DNA of 64,000 nt from Oscillospiraceae bacterium (GCA_017461445.1 JAFTXW010000012.1:59944-123943), one strand, 5' to 3'. Shown: positions 17,614 to 26,794, counted from the stretch's first letter. Numbers and translations: made by a program. The notes: a model not told the origin generated them from the letters alone.

Positions 17614-18189
17614 TCACAGCTGGTCCAAATTCAGGGTAAATGGGGCGAGGCAGTTGTCCAGGAACCAGTCCAGCTCAGGGCGGTTCATGGCACGCATGGC
17701 GTCCCAGGTCTGTCCGGCGGCGGAGTCGAACTCGGTGTTGCCTGCTTTCTGTTCCTCCAGGCACTTGATATGGGCGGAGAGCTTGTCCGCGGCCTTTACC
17801 AGAGGCTCTACCTCAGGGTCATCCTCCAGGACCAGGTGCTCATAGCTGTCCCGCAGCTCCGGGGGGAGCATGTCGAGCAGCCGGTTGCCTGCGATCTTCT
17901 CCACCTGCTTGTAGGCATCCTTGATTTCGGGGTTGTAATACTTGATAGGAGTGGGCAGGTCGCCGGTGAGGATCTCGGAGGCATCGTGGTACAGGGCGGC
18001 CACGGCGCAGCGGTCCGGGTCGGGGGTGGGGAGCTTCAGAATGTCCCGGCGGATCAGGGCCAGAGAATGGGCCAGCACCGCCGTGATGTGGCTGTGCTCG
18101 GCAATGTTTTCGGAAAAGGTATTGCGCATCAGGCCCCAGCGGGTGATGTAGCGCATCCGCCCCATGAGGGCGTAAAATTCATTTGCCAT
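17614..18189 (-). CDS. yfbR: HD-domain 5'-deoxynucleotidase, YfbR type
   Basis: 191 residues. The HD-domain ligands are visible in EHSHITAVLAH and LYHDASEILTGDLPTPIKY, a pattern specific to YfbR-like enzymes that dephosphorylate deoxynucleoside 5'-monophosphates. It starts inside the upstream HAD gene (11-base overlap) and has GGAG upstream, so it is the last gene of the dnaD-dnaC-HAD-yfbR operon. Confidence 0.85.
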   Translation of the reverse strand: MANEFYALMGRMRYITRWGLMRNTFSENIAEHSHITAVLAHSLALIRRDILKLPTPDPDRCAVAALYHDASEILTGDLPTPIKYYNPEIKDAYKQVEKIAGNRLLDMLPPELRDSYEHLVLEDDPEVEPLVKAADKLSAHIKCLEEQKAGNTEFDSAAGQTWDAMRAMNRPELDWFLDNCLAPFTLNLDQL

Positions 18190-18820
18190 GGATGATCTCC
18201 TCGATGGTTTCTGTAAGGGTTTCCGGTGTTTCGCAGAAGCAGTTTCCGCCAACGGCCTCCATATCCGCTTTATCCCGGAAGCCCCAGAGGACGCTGACGC
18301 AGGGAACGCCCGCGTTTTTTGCGGTCAGCACGTCCACCTCGCTGTCGCCTATGTAGATGCATTTTTCCACGCCGATATCCGCCATAGTTCGGTAGACCAT
18401 ATCTGGGGCGGGCTTCCGTGGACAGCCGGGATGCTCACCCCGGGCGTAGATGCCGGGGAAATAGTGGCCGCACAGGGGCTGCACGGCGATGTCCGGCTTG
18501 TTGGACACGATGGCGATGGGGTATTTCGCGCTGATTGCCGCCAAGGCGGGCAGAATGCCATCATAGGGACGGGTCTTGATCTGGCAGTGGGCGGGGTAGT
18601 AGGCCTGGAATTCTGCCAGGGCCCGGGCAGGGTCTTCTCCCGGGGGGACGGCCTGCTCCATCAGCCGCTTTGCGCCGTTGCCAACGAACTGCCGGGCTTC
18701 GGCCAAGGTTCTTTCGGGGTAGCCGCACTGGCGGAGGGAATGGTTGATGGCATCGCGGATATCTTCCAATGTATCCAGCAGGGTGCCGTCCAGGTCGAAT
18801 AAAATGCCGTATTTCTCCAT
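18179..18820 (-). CDS. HAD hydrolase, phosphoglycolate phosphatase-like
   Basis: 213 residues. Motif I FDLDGTLLDT, motif II VSNKPD, the Lys in RKPAPDM and motif IV IGDSEVDV make it an intact HAD phosphatase of the Gph/PgmB group. The substrate is probably a small phosphate ester. The ATG overlaps the stop of the dnaC-like gene (TGATG), showing translational coupling. Confidence 0.85.
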   Translation of the reverse strand: MEKYGILFDLDGTLLDTLEDIRDAINHSLRQCGYPERTLAEARQFVGNGAKRLMEQAVPPGEDPARALAEFQAYYPAHCQIKTRPYDGILPALAAISAKYPIAIVSNKPDIAVQPLCGHYFPGIYARGEHPGCPRKPAPDMVYRTMADIGVEKCIYIGDSEVDVLTAKNAGVPCVSVLWGFRDKADMEAVGGNCFCETPETLTETIEEIIHGK

Positions 18821-19803
18821 CACAGCCCTCGGTTCTTGAGGATGCGGATATCCTCACCCACAAAGGTCAGCCGCTGGAAGCCGCCATGGAGGCGGGAGGC
18901 AATCTGGGGGGAATAGCGGCGGCTCATCTCATCTACATTCAGATTGGTGGAGATGACCATGGGCTTTCCTGCCAGAATGCGGTCGTTTAAGAGACTATAG
19001 AGGGCCGCTGTCACGAACTGGCCGGGCATTTCGGTACCCAGGTCGTCGATGATCAGCAGGTCGCAGGTGTTGAACTTCTCCGCTTCCCGGCGGGTCTCCT
19101 CGGTGGAATTGAATTTTGCCTGTTCCAGCTTGCCGAACAGGTGGTTGGCAGTTTCGTAGACCACGCTGTAGCCCCGGTCTGCCACGGCTCTTGCGATGCA
19201 GGCGGAAAGGTAGGTTTTGCCCAGACCCGTGCCGCCCACGAACAGGAGATTCCCGGAGTTGGGGGTGAAGGTCAGGGCGTAGCGGCGGCAATTCTGAAAA
19301 TTCCGCTCCATAATGACCCGGGGGCTCGCGCCGATCTGGGGGTCGATCCGGTCGGGGTAGTAGTCCAGACGGAACTGGCTGAAGCTGTCCTTGCTGCCGG
19401 AGAGAATGGAAATTTCCTTCTTCTGCTCCTGGCGGCACAGCTCCCGCAGACATTCGCACATGTTGGAGCCCACATAGCCGCTGCCGCCGCAGTTATCGCA
19501 GATGGGACTTTCGTCCAGAAAGCCCTCCTCAAAGTTTTCCCGGGCCAGGATGGCCCGCTCTTGCTGCAATTCCAGATTCTGGATGCGCACCTGTTCCAGC
19601 AGCTCCCGGCCGTCGCTTCCCTGGAGGAAAGCTGCCTGGGCCGCCGTTGCCATGGTGCGCCGCAGCTCCATGTCGATCTCCCGGATCCGGGGCACCCGGG
19701 CATAGGCCTCCGTCAGGTGCTGCCGGTTTTCGGATTCCCGGTCCTCCTTCGCCTGGGCCAGCCGGGCCCGTGCCCGCTTGACCACTTCCAAGCTATATGC
19801 CAT
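18820..19803 (-). CDS. DnaC/DnaI-like helicase-loader ATPase
   Basis: 327 residues. N-terminal coiled region, then a zinc-ribbon-like cluster CDNCGGSGYVGSNMCEC (about residues 110-130), then an AAA+ domain with Walker A GGTGLGKT and Walker B LLIIDDLGTE. It resembles DnaI/DnaC loaders that place the DnaB helicase on DNA with DnaD. It is adjacent to a DnaD-domain gene, as expected for Firmicutes primosome genes. Confidence 0.85.
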   Translation of the reverse strand: MAYSLEVVKRARARLAQAKEDRESENRQHLTEAYARVPRIREIDMELRRTMATAAQAAFLQGSDGRELLEQVRIQNLELQQERAILARENFEEGFLDESPICDNCGGSGYVGSNMCECLRELCRQEQKKEISILSGSKDSFSQFRLDYYPDRIDPQIGASPRVIMERNFQNCRRYALTFTPNSGNLLFVGGTGLGKTYLSACIARAVADRGYSVVYETANHLFGKLEQAKFNSTEETRREAEKFNTCDLLIIDDLGTEMPGQFVTAALYSLLNDRILAGKPMVISTNLNVDEMSRRYSPQIASRLHGGFQRLTFVGEDIRILKNRGL

Positions 19804-19806
19804 AGG

Positions 19807-20685
19807 TTAACCCTCCCGCAAAACTCTCTGAATGGCTTCCAGCTCTGCCGCGCCCAGCTGGCCGGACGCGCCCTTGGGCACCGGCTTCTGGTCGCCGGAG
19901 CGTACTTCCTCGGCGGTGTGGAAGCCCTGCTCATGCCACCGCTGTAAGATCTTGTTCATGTAGGCCCAGTTGAGGCCGCCGGTGTTCAGGCAGGTTCGCT
20001 CATAGGCCATGGAGATCAGCTCATCGTCAAAGCCGAGATCCAGCCAGCTCTGGGCGTATTTTTCCTCCGCCGCCGTCAGGCTGCGGCCACGGATCTGCAG
20101 CAGCTTCATCAGGCGGCTGAGCCGGGAATTGCGGACGTTCTGGGCCAGAATAAAGGCTGCCGCCTCTTCCAGACTGTCGATGCCCTGCTCCGCCCAGGCG
20201 TAGGCCTCTTTTTCGATGGTCCGCAGGCTGGGGTTGCGGCTGCTGCCCCGCTGGCGGGCACGGTCCCGGCAATAGCTGACCAGCACGGAGATCACCTCGG
20301 CGGGGAGCCCCAGATACCGGGTAAAGCCCAGCAGAATTTTCAGTTCTTCCGTGTTCAGGGTGCGTCCCAGCAGCCGCTGGACTTCGCCGTACAGGCTCCG
20401 GAAGGAGGCATCGCCGTCCATGGCTTCCAGCACATCCTTTTCGGAGTAGCTGGGCCGCTCGCCGGGGGCGATGTGACTGATCCGCTCCTCGGGCCAGAGC
20501 CCCAACTGCCGCAGGGTGGCAGCGGCACAGGACAGGCGGGATTCATTTAGGTTCAGATCCTTCCCCGCGTCCTGGGGACGGTTGCCGCTGTGGATGAATA
20601 TGTAAAGCAGAGCCGCGTCGGGGCTGGCCGCGCTTAAAAGCCTTCGGACATCACTCTGGGGAATGGATACGGATTCGGTCATCAT
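19807..20685 (-). CDS. DnaD-domain replication protein
   Basis: 292 residues. An N-terminal winged-helix-like region and a C-terminal DnaD/DnaB2 domain with the motif LGFDDELISMAYERT...NWAYMNKILQRWHEQG, the YxxxIxxxW-like DNA-binding signature. It acts in primosome assembly with the downstream loader. The start at 20685 is chosen for GCGAGGAAAA nine bases upstream; longer readings lack this. Confidence 0.8.
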   Translation of the reverse strand: MMTESVSIPQSDVRRLLSAASPDAALLYIFIHSGNRPQDAGKDLNLNESRLSCAAATLRQLGLWPEERISHIAPGERPSYSEKDVLEAMDGDASFRSLYGEVQRLLGRTLNTEELKILLGFTRYLGLPAEVISVLVSYCRDRARQRGSSRNPSLRTIEKEAYAWAEQGIDSLEEAAAFILAQNVRNSRLSRLMKLLQIRGRSLTAAEEKYAQSWLDLGFDDELISMAYERTCLNTGGLNWAYMNKILQRWHEQGFHTAEEVRSGDQKPVPKGASGQLGAAELEAIQRVLREG

Positions 20686-20872
20686 GCTGTTTTCCTCGCA
20701 AAATTCGTCAATTATAAACATTATAGCACAGCTTCCCCGCTGAAACAACGGCGAAGGACAAAAGAATTTGAGAGAAAAAATGGGAGTTTTTTTGACACAC
20801 CACAGGATGTTGTGGATGTTTCCGGCCAAGCTACCTATTTCTGTTTTTTATTCCCCCTACCATGGTATACTA

Positions 20873-21030
20873 TGTATGGGGTGAGCCGCGTCCGTCTCTC
20901 CCCGTGTTCGCGCCAGTCCGCTGCGCCTGCGGTGACACACTTGACAACTTTGGGAAACAGGAGTTCACATCCGTCGTCACGTTTGTTTTCTGTTTCCTTG
21001 ACTGTCCGAGGGTAGTATGTGCTCTGGGCC
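20873..21030 (+). ncRNA. Candidate structured RNA, possibly 6S-like
   Basis: No coding frame is convincing in 20,686-21,051, but the stretch is rich in pairings: GGGGTGAG / CTCTCCCC (20,878-20,903), GTGTTCGC / GCGGTGACAC (20,903-20,940) and GGAAACAG / CTGTTTCC (20,960-21,000). A -10-like TATACT sits at 20,866. The segment TGTTCGCGCCAGTCC resembles part of 6S RNA (TGTTCGC...GCCAGTCC), but the full 6S architecture was not confirmed. It could instead be an unassigned leader of bofA. Confidence 0.4.
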
Positions 21031-21051
21031 TGATTTTATTCGGAGGTACCT

Positions 21052-21303
21052 ATGGAAAATTTTGCTGCGCTGCTGATCCCTGCTCTGCTGGGGGTGATGC
21101 TGCTCCGCCTTTTGCTGCTGCCCATGAAATGGGGCATTCGGGTGGCCCTCCATGCCGGGTGCGGTTTCTTCTGCCTGTGGCTGCTGAATACCGTCGCCTT
21201 TGCCACGGGGGTGTATCTGCCTATCAACGCCGTTACCGTTCTGATATCCGGTACTCTGGGCCTGCCGGGGGTTGCATTGCTGACGTTGCTGGAAATACTC
21301 TAG
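21052..21303 (+). CDS. bofA: Pro-sigma-K processing regulator BofA
   Basis: 83 residues, small and hydrophobic with two to three helices, ending in the conserved BofA tail (YLPINAVTVLISGTLGLPG). In sporulation BofA holds the SpoIVFB protease in check in the mother-cell membrane until a forespore signal arrives. CGGAGG lies seven bases before the ATG. It marks the organism as a (potential) spore former. Confidence 0.85.
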   Translation: MENFAALLIPALLGVMLLRLLLLPMKWGIRVALHAGCGFFCLWLLNTVAFATGVYLPINAVTVLISGTLGLPGVALLTLLEIL

Positions 21304-21330
21304 GTTCAGGTAATAACGCCCAACAGAAAG

Positions 21331-21357
21331 GGAAGGCACGCGGATGCGTGCCTTCCT
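21331..21357. terminator. Hairpin between convergent genes
   Basis: GGAAGGCACGC / GCGTGCCTTCC with loop GGAT lies between bofA and mscS. T-runs are weak on both sides. Confidence 0.55.
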
Positions 21358-21363
21358 TATGTA

Positions 21364-22158
21364 TCACTTGTCCAGGTGGACATTCAGGTGGGGGTAGGTC
21401 ATGGCGATACCCTGTTCGTCAAAGATCTGCTTGACCCGCTGGTTGACGGCGAAATATACATCCCAGTAGTCCTCGGTCTTTGTCCAGATGCGCAGGCTGT
21501 ACTGGATGGCACTTTCGCCATAGCTGAGGATCACGGCCTGGGGAGCGGGATCCAGCAATACGTTGTCCATGGTTCCGGCCAGAGCCAGGGCATCGATGAC
21601 CTTCTGGGTAGGAACGGTATAGGAGGCGGACACCAGAATCTCAGCCCGGCGGGTGCTTTCCGCAGAGTAGTTGACAATCTGGGCAGCCACCACCACGCTG
21701 TTGGGGATGGAGATCACCTTATTGTCGGGGGTGGCCAGCTTGGTGTAGGTCATGTTGATCTCCTGGACGGTGCCACCCTGGCCTGCGATCTCCACATAGT
21801 CGCCGGAGTGGAAGGGCTGGGTGTAGAGAATGGTGAAGCCGCCGATGATGTTGGAGACCATGTTCTGCAGTGCCAGGGAAAGTGCCAGGGTCAGGACACT
21901 GGCCAGAGCCACAATACCGGTCACGTCGATACCCAGGGCGGAGGCCACCATCAGGCCCAGCAGTACATACAGCACCGCGCTGGACAGGGAGGTGACGAGG
22001 CTGTGAGCGGCCTTCTCCAGCCGGGACTTTTCCAGCATCTGCTTCAGCAGCTTCAGAACGATGCGAATGGCCAGAATGCCTATTACCAGCAGGATGACGG
22101 CAAAGAGCACTTTGTCCACGATTGCCTTGTCGATGAATTGATAGACGATATCAAGCAT
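21364..22158 (-). CDS. Small-conductance mechanosensitive channel, MscS family
   Basis: 264 residues. Three N-terminal helices, the third a glycine/alanine-rich pore helix (SLALQNMVSNIIGGFTIL), then the beta domain (FHSGDYVEIAGQGGTVQEINMTYT) and C-terminal domain. Length equals canonical MscS. It opens on membrane tension to release solutes. AAGGAG precedes the ATG. Confidence 0.9.
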   Translation of the reverse strand: MLDIVYQFIDKAIVDKVLFAVILLVIGILAIRIVLKLLKQMLEKSRLEKAAHSLVTSLSSAVLYVLLGLMVASALGIDVTGIVALASVLTLALSLALQNMVSNIIGGFTILYTQPFHSGDYVEIAGQGGTVQEINMTYTKLATPDNKVISIPNSVVVAAQIVNYSAESTRRAEILVSASYTVPTQKVIDALALAGTMDNVLLDPAPQAVILSYGESAIQYSLRIWTKTEDYWDVYFAVNQRVKQIFDEQGIAMTYPHLNVHLDK

Positions 22159-22237
22159 TGGGGTAACAACTCCTTATGAATCATTTCGCTCCTCATTATA
22201 CGCTCTTCGGTGGGAAATATCAAGCCCTCTGTTTTGC

Positions 22238-22265
22238 TTGACAAAGCCGCCGGGCGTAGTATAAT
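22238..22265 (+). promoter_or_regulatory. Promoter of the phosphoribosyltransferase gene
   Basis: Consensus TTGACA (22,238-22,243) and TATAAT (22,260-22,265) with a 16-base spacer, 36 bases from the start codon. Confidence 0.75.
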
Positions 22266-22300
22266 TACTGTAGAATAAAATGGAAAAGGAGCGATTTCCC

Positions 22301-22855
22301 ATGTTCTACCGTATGACCGTGGCGGGTCTGGAGCGTGACCTGCCCATCTGCCCTGTGAATGAAAGCCTGTACATTGCCGGATTCGTCATTTTCGGCGACC
22401 AGGAGCTGACTGTGGCCTGCGCCCGGGAGCTGCTGAAGCGTGCCCCGGAGTACGACTACATCATCACCGCCGAGGCCAAGGGCATTCCTCTGGCCCACGA
22501 AATGGCCCGCCAGGCAGGGGACCCCAAGTACATCCTGGCCCGGAAAGCCCCCAAGCTGTATATGCGGGACATTTTCAGCGTCACCGTCCATTCCATCACC
22601 ACCGCCAAGGAGCAGAAGCTGTACCTGGACGGCGCGGATGCTGCCCTGATGAAGGGCAAGAAAATCCTGATCGTGGATGACGTGATCTCCACCGGCGAGA
22701 GCCTGAAGGCCCTGGAAGCCCTGGTGGAAAAGGCCGGCGGCGAGATCTGCGGCCGCATGGCCATCCTGGCAGAAGGCGAAGCCCAGGAGCGTCCTGACCT
22801 GATCTACCTGGAGAAACTCCCCCTGTTCAATCCTGACGGAACTGTCATGGCTTGA
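22301..22855 (+). CDS. Adenine phosphoribosyltransferase-like protein
   Basis: 184 residues with the type I PRTase signature KKILIVDDVISTGESL (PRPP-binding loop) and an N-terminal substrate part unlike classic Apt (ITAEAKGIPLAHEMAR). Clostridial proteins of this type are annotated as Apt-like; xanthine PRTase is an alternative. It would convert a purine base plus PRPP to the nucleotide. AAAGGAG precedes the ATG at 22,301. Confidence 0.75.
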   Translation: MFYRMTVAGLERDLPICPVNESLYIAGFVIFGDQELTVACARELLKRAPEYDYIITAEAKGIPLAHEMARQAGDPKYILARKAPKLYMRDIFSVTVHSITTAKEQKLYLDGADAALMKGKKILIVDDVISTGESLKALEALVEKAGGEICGRMAILAEGEAQERPDLIYLEKLPLFNPDGTVMA

Positions 22856-22884
22856 TTATATACCCCAAAAAGGAGAGAAATACT

Positions 22885-23307
22885 ATGTATTGCAAGAAAT
22901 GCGGAAATGTATCCCCCGACAGCGCAGCCTTCTGCGCTACCTGTGGCGCGGCCATGGCAGAGCCCAAGCCCAGCGTCAGCTTCCTGGACGCGATCAAGCT
23001 GTTCTTCACCCGCTATACCGATTTTAATGGACGCTCCAGAAGAAGCGAATACTGGTTTGCCAGCCTGTTCAATTTCCTGGTCAGTGCCGTGATCTCCACT
23101 GCGCTGCCTGACTTCGCCTGGATCTGGTCCCTGGCTGTTCTGATCCCCGGCATTGCCATCGGTGTCCGCCGTCTCCATGATATCGGCAAGGCCGGTACAT
23201 GGTATCTCATCAATCTGATCCCTCTGGTGGGTCAGATCATCTTCCTGGTCTGGGCCTGCCAGGACAGCACTGCCGATAACCAGTGGGGCCCCAATCCCAA
23301 ATATTGA
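22885..23307 (+). CDS. DUF805 membrane protein with zinc ribbon
   Basis: 140 residues. N-terminal zinc ribbon YCKKCGNVSPDSAAFCATCG, then a DUF805 domain (RRSEYWFASLFNFLV and the final GVRRLHDIGKAGTWYLIN signature) with about four hydrophobic helices. AGGAGAG precedes the ATG. Function of DUF805 is unknown. It follows the phosphoribosyltransferase by 29 bases and is probably co-transcribed. Confidence 0.8.
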   Translation: MYCKKCGNVSPDSAAFCATCGAAMAEPKPSVSFLDAIKLFFTRYTDFNGRSRRSEYWFASLFNFLVSAVISTALPDFAWIWSLAVLIPGIAIGVRRLHDIGKAGTWYLINLIPLVGQIIFLVWACQDSTADNQWGPNPKY

Positions 23308-23312
23308 CCAAT

Positions 23313-23345
23313 AAAAAAGCACTGCCCGCGCGGCAGTGCTTTTTT
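23313..23345. terminator. Bidirectional intrinsic terminator
   Basis: AAAAAAGCACTGCC / GGCAGTGCTTTTTT is a perfect stem flanked by A and T runs, between convergent genes. Confidence 0.9.
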
Positions 23346-23396
23346 GGACAGGAAAACCGGGCAGACGTTGGTCTGCCCGGTGGTTTTTGGTTGGGA

Positions 23397-25079
23397 TTAT
23401 GCCAGGATGGGCTTCAAAGCCGCGGCAAGGGTATCCTTCTGTGCCTGTGCTTCGGCCAGGTCCTTGCCCAGGGTGGTGAAGTAGGTCTTGATCTTAGGCT
23501 CGGTGCCGGAGGGACGGACGATGACAGTCGCGCCGCCTTCCAGACCGTAGACCAGGACGTTTGCGCTGGGCAGGCCGGTCTCCTCGGTCTTGGTGTAGTC
23601 GGTGACCTTCACGACCTTGTAGCCGCCGATCTCAGCGGGAGCGTTGGCACGGAGGTCAGCCATGATGCCGGCCATCTTGTCCATGCCGGAGAGGCCGGGG
23701 AACTCGTAGGAGTCCACCTTGTTCAGGTAGCGGCCGTACTTGGCGTAGATGGCTTCCAGACGCTCCTTGACGGAGGAGCCGATGGAGCGGTAGTAGGCGG
23801 CCATTTCGCAGATCAGCATGGAGCCGATGATGGCATCCTTGTCCCGGACATAGGGACCGGCCAGGTAGCCATAGGACTCCTCAAAGCCCAGGATAAAACG
23901 CTCCACCTCGCCCGCAGCTTCCAGACGGGCAATCTGATCGCCGATCCACTTGAAGCCGGTGAGGACGTTGCGCATCTCGACACCATAGTTGGCGGCGACA
24001 GCGTCAGCCAGAGGAGTGGAGACCAGGGACTTGACAGCCACGGGGTTCTTGGGCATGGTGCCCTTTTCAATGCGGCCCTCGCAGATGTAGTCCAGCAGCA
24101 GGACACCCACTTCGTTGCCGGAAACCAGCTCGTAGGAGCCGTCGGGACACTTCATGGCGATGCCCACGCGGTCAGCGTCAGGGTCGGTAGCCAGCATCAG
24201 GTCAGCACCGGTCTTGGTAGCAAGCTCCAGACCCAGCCGCAGAGCCTCGAAGATCTCAGGGTTGGGGTAGGGGCAGGTGGGGAAGTTGCCGTCGGGGTAC
24301 TTCTGCTCGGGAACGATGGTGATATCGTCGATGCCGATGTCAGACAGGATACGGGTGACGGGCACCAGGCCGGAGCCGTTCAGGGGGGAGTAGACCAGCT
24401 TCAGACCGGCGGTCTTGCACAGGCCGGGACGAACCTGGCAGGCCTTGATGGCATCGTACAGGCCTTCCTTGCAGTCGTCACCCACATACTCGATGAGGCC
24501 CTGAGCCAGGCCTTCCTCGAAGGAGATCAGCTTTGCGCCGGTCAGGATGTCGGTGTTCTGAATTTCCGCGTAGACAACAGCGGCGGCATCGTCGGTCATC
24601 TGGCAGCCGTCGGGGCCGTAGGCCTTGTAGCCGTTGTACTTGGCGGGGTTGTGGGAAGCGGTGACCATGACACCGGCGTTGGCCTTGTAGTACCGGGTGG
24701 CGAAGGACAGCGCGGGAACGGGCATCAGTGCATCGTAGATACGAACCTTAATGCCGTTGGCAGCCAGAACACGGGCGGTCTCCTTGGCGAAGACATCAGA
24801 GTTGATACGGCTGTCATAGGAAACGGCGACCAGCTGGCTGCCGCCCTGGGTCTTGACCCAGTTTGCCAGACCCTGGGTGGCCTGACGGACGACGTAAATG
24901 TTCATCCGGTTGGAGCCTGCGCCCAGAACACCGCGAAGACCGGCGGTGCCGAACTTCAGAGCGACGGCGAACCGTTCCTTGATCTCGTTGTCCTGGCCCT
25001 CGATCGCGCGCAGCTCTTCGGTCAGAGCGGGATCCTCCAGATCCGCGGCCAGCCAACGCTTGTAATCATCCATGTACAT
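23397..25079 (-). CDS. Phospho-sugar mutase (phosphoglucomutase/phosphomannomutase)
   Basis: About 560 residues, the length of PgcA-like alpha-phosphoglucomutases. The phosphoserine loop VTASHNPAKYNGYK, metal loop ATDPDADRVGIA, sugar loop FGFEESYGYLAG-type (LGFEESYGY) and phosphate loop VRPSGTEPKIK are all intact. It interconverts hexose 1- and 6-phosphates. AAGGTGA lies before two possible ATGs (25,079 and 25,073). Confidence 0.9.
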   Translation of the reverse strand: MYMDDYKRWLAADLEDPALTEELRAIEGQDNEIKERFAVALKFGTAGLRGVLGAGSNRMNIYVVRQATQGLANWVKTQGGSQLVAVSYDSRINSDVFAKETARVLAANGIKVRIYDALMPVPALSFATRYYKANAGVMVTASHNPAKYNGYKAYGPDGCQMTDDAAAVVYAEIQNTDILTGAKLISFEEGLAQGLIEYVGDDCKEGLYDAIKACQVRPGLCKTAGLKLVYSPLNGSGLVPVTRILSDIGIDDITIVPEQKYPDGNFPTCPYPNPEIFEALRLGLELATKTGADLMLATDPDADRVGIAMKCPDGSYELVSGNEVGVLLLDYICEGRIEKGTMPKNPVAVKSLVSTPLADAVAANYGVEMRNVLTGFKWIGDQIARLEAAGEVERFILGFEESYGYLAGPYVRDKDAIIGSMLICEMAAYYRSIGSSVKERLEAIYAKYGRYLNKVDSYEFPGLSGMDKMAGIMADLRANAPAEIGGYKVVKVTDYTKTEETGLPSANVLVYGLEGGATVIVRPSGTEPKIKTYFTTLGKDLAEAQAQKDTLAAALKPILA

Positions 25080-25217
25080 GTGAATCACCTTATCCTTTAT
25101 TAAATTTAGTAAGTTTTACGCATTTCAACCAAATATAATATAATCGATTTGCTTTCAATTGTCAATGTTGTATTATAAATAAGTTCCTCCGGGAGGGGGG
25201 TTCCGCAATAATATTGG

Positions 25218-25246
25218 TTGCAATCGGAACCGTTTTGCTGTAAAAT
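25218..25246 (+). promoter_or_regulatory. Promoter of the first MATE gene
   Basis: TTGCAA (25,218-25,223), 17-base spacer, TAAAAT (25,241-25,246). The segment 25,080-25,217 shows nothing else recognisable. Confidence 0.6.
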
Positions 25247-25277
25247 AAAAAAGAGAAAGAAAAAGGAGTGGACATAA

Positions 25278-26678
25278 GTGAGTTTAAAAAGTATGTTTTC
25301 CGCCAAGGACATGACCCAGGGCGCGCCTTGGAAGCGGATCATGGAGTTTTCCGTTCCCATGCTCCTCGGCAATATTGCCCAGCAGCTGTATAACACTGCC
25401 GACTCGGTGATCGTGGGCATGTATGTGGGCGATAACGCCCTGGCCGCCGTGGGCAGCGCAAGCCCCATTTTGAATCTGCTGCTGGCACTGTTCGTGGGTA
25501 TCTCTACCGGCGCGGGCATTGTGGTGTCCCAGAGCTTCGGCGCAAGGGATCGGGAGGGCCTCAGCAAGGGCATCGGCAACTGTATTTCCCTGACCTTTGT
25601 GGCCACCGTCTTCATTATGATCGTGGGCCCTATGATCACCATGCCGCTGCTGGAACTGCTGGATACTCCCGCCTCCATCATTGACTGGTGCGCCGATTAC
25701 CTGAATATCTATTTCTTCGGCATCATTGGTTTCTTCTTCTATAACATGCTTTCCGGCATCCTCCGGGGCCTGGGCGACAGTGTTTCTGCCCTGGGCTTCC
25801 TGCTGCTGGCGGCGGCACTGAATGTGGTGCTGGATATCTATTTTGTAGCGTCTCTGGGTATGGGTGTGGCAGGTGTATCTCTGGCTACCGTCATTTCCCA
25901 GGCTATTTCCGCCGTGTTCTGCTTCCTGAAGCTGATGCGGATGGGCGAGCATTTTGACCTGAATAAATCCACCATCAGGCTGGAGAAGGCCGTTGCCATG
26001 CGGATCATCAGTATTGGCATCCCCTCCGGCATCACCCAGGCCATTATGTCCATGTCCATGATGGTGGTCCAGTCCCTGACCAATTCCATGGGCGAGATGG
26101 TTATCGCCGCCAATGTCATCATCATGCGTGTGGACGGCTTTGCCATGATGCCCAACTTCTCCTTCGGCCAGGCTATGTCCGTTTACACCGGCCAGAACGT
26201 TGGCGCGGGGAAATTTGACCGGGTCCAGAAGGGTGTCATTCAGGGCAGCCTCATTGCCCAGACCTTTGCGGCGGTGATCGTGGTGGTGCTGCTGTTCCTG
26301 AATAAGTACCTGTTCGCCATCTTTACGACGACGGAAGCCCTCATTGATCTGGCGGGACGGATGATGCAGATCATGGCGGCGGGGTACATCGGCGTGTCCA
26401 TTACCCAGGTGCTGGGCGGCGTCATGCGTGGCTGCGGCAATACCGTTACCCCCATGTGGATCTCCATTCTGACCACCGTTGCTCTGCGGGTGCCCATTGC
26501 CTATATCCTGGCGTTCTTTACCAGGAGTGCGGAGTACCCCAACGGTCATCCCTTCTCTCTGTCCGTCTCCCTGCTGACCTCTTGGGTGCTGGGTATGGTC
26601 TTCTCCGTGGTGGCATTCCGCTTCGGTAAGACCCACAAGCAAATCCGGGAAGAAATGGAAAGACAGGGACAGCTGTAA
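25278..26678 (+). CDS. MATE family efflux transporter (first)
   Basis: 466 residues with 12 predicted helices in two MatE halves (PMLLGNIAQQLYNTADSVIVG opens the first). Such proteins export cationic drugs or metabolites using Na+ or H+ gradients. It starts with GTG at 25,278, eight bases after AAAAGGAG. A second MATE gene follows in the same orientation, separated by a terminator and its own promoter. Confidence 0.9.
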   Translation: MSLKSMFSAKDMTQGAPWKRIMEFSVPMLLGNIAQQLYNTADSVIVGMYVGDNALAAVGSASPILNLLLALFVGISTGAGIVVSQSFGARDREGLSKGIGNCISLTFVATVFIMIVGPMITMPLLELLDTPASIIDWCADYLNIYFFGIIGFFFYNMLSGILRGLGDSVSALGFLLLAAALNVVLDIYFVASLGMGVAGVSLATVISQAISAVFCFLKLMRMGEHFDLNKSTIRLEKAVAMRIISIGIPSGITQAIMSMSMMVVQSLTNSMGEMVIAANVIIMRVDGFAMMPNFSFGQAMSVYTGQNVGAGKFDRVQKGVIQGSLIAQTFAAVIVVVLLFLNKYLFAIFTTTEALIDLAGRMMQIMAAGYIGVSITQVLGGVMRGCGNTVTPMWISILTTVALRVPIAYILAFFTRSAEYPNGHPFSLSVSLLTSWVLGMVFSVVAFRFGKTHKQIREEMERQGQL

Positions 26679-26689
26679 CCGAATTACCA

Positions 26690-26724
26690 AAACAGGGCGG
26701 GGAAAACCCGCCCTGTAGTTTTTG
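26690..26724 (+). terminator. Intrinsic terminator
   Basis: ACAGGGCGGG / CCCGCCCTGT followed by AGTTTTTG. Confidence 0.85.
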
Positions 26725-26734
26725 TAAAAAATGG

Positions 26735-26763
26735 TTGCGAACGCATCCATATGATGCTATACT
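26735..26763 (+). promoter_or_regulatory. Promoter of the second MATE gene
   Basis: TTGCGA (26,735-26,740), 17-base spacer, TATACT (26,758-26,763), 31 bases before the ATG. Confidence 0.65.
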
Positions 26764-26794
26764 ATACAGAGATTATAAAAAGAAGGAATGCACA

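Noticed and set aside
20873-21030. Signal recognition particle RNA, because bofA lies near scr in Bacillus
   Set aside because: The conserved GGAAGGAAGCAGCC-type loop of SRP RNA is absent.
23283-25103. 606-codon plus-strand frame opposite phosphoglucomutase
   Set aside because: Shadow of the mutase gene, whose catalytic loops are all intact on the minus strand; the frame has unnatural composition.
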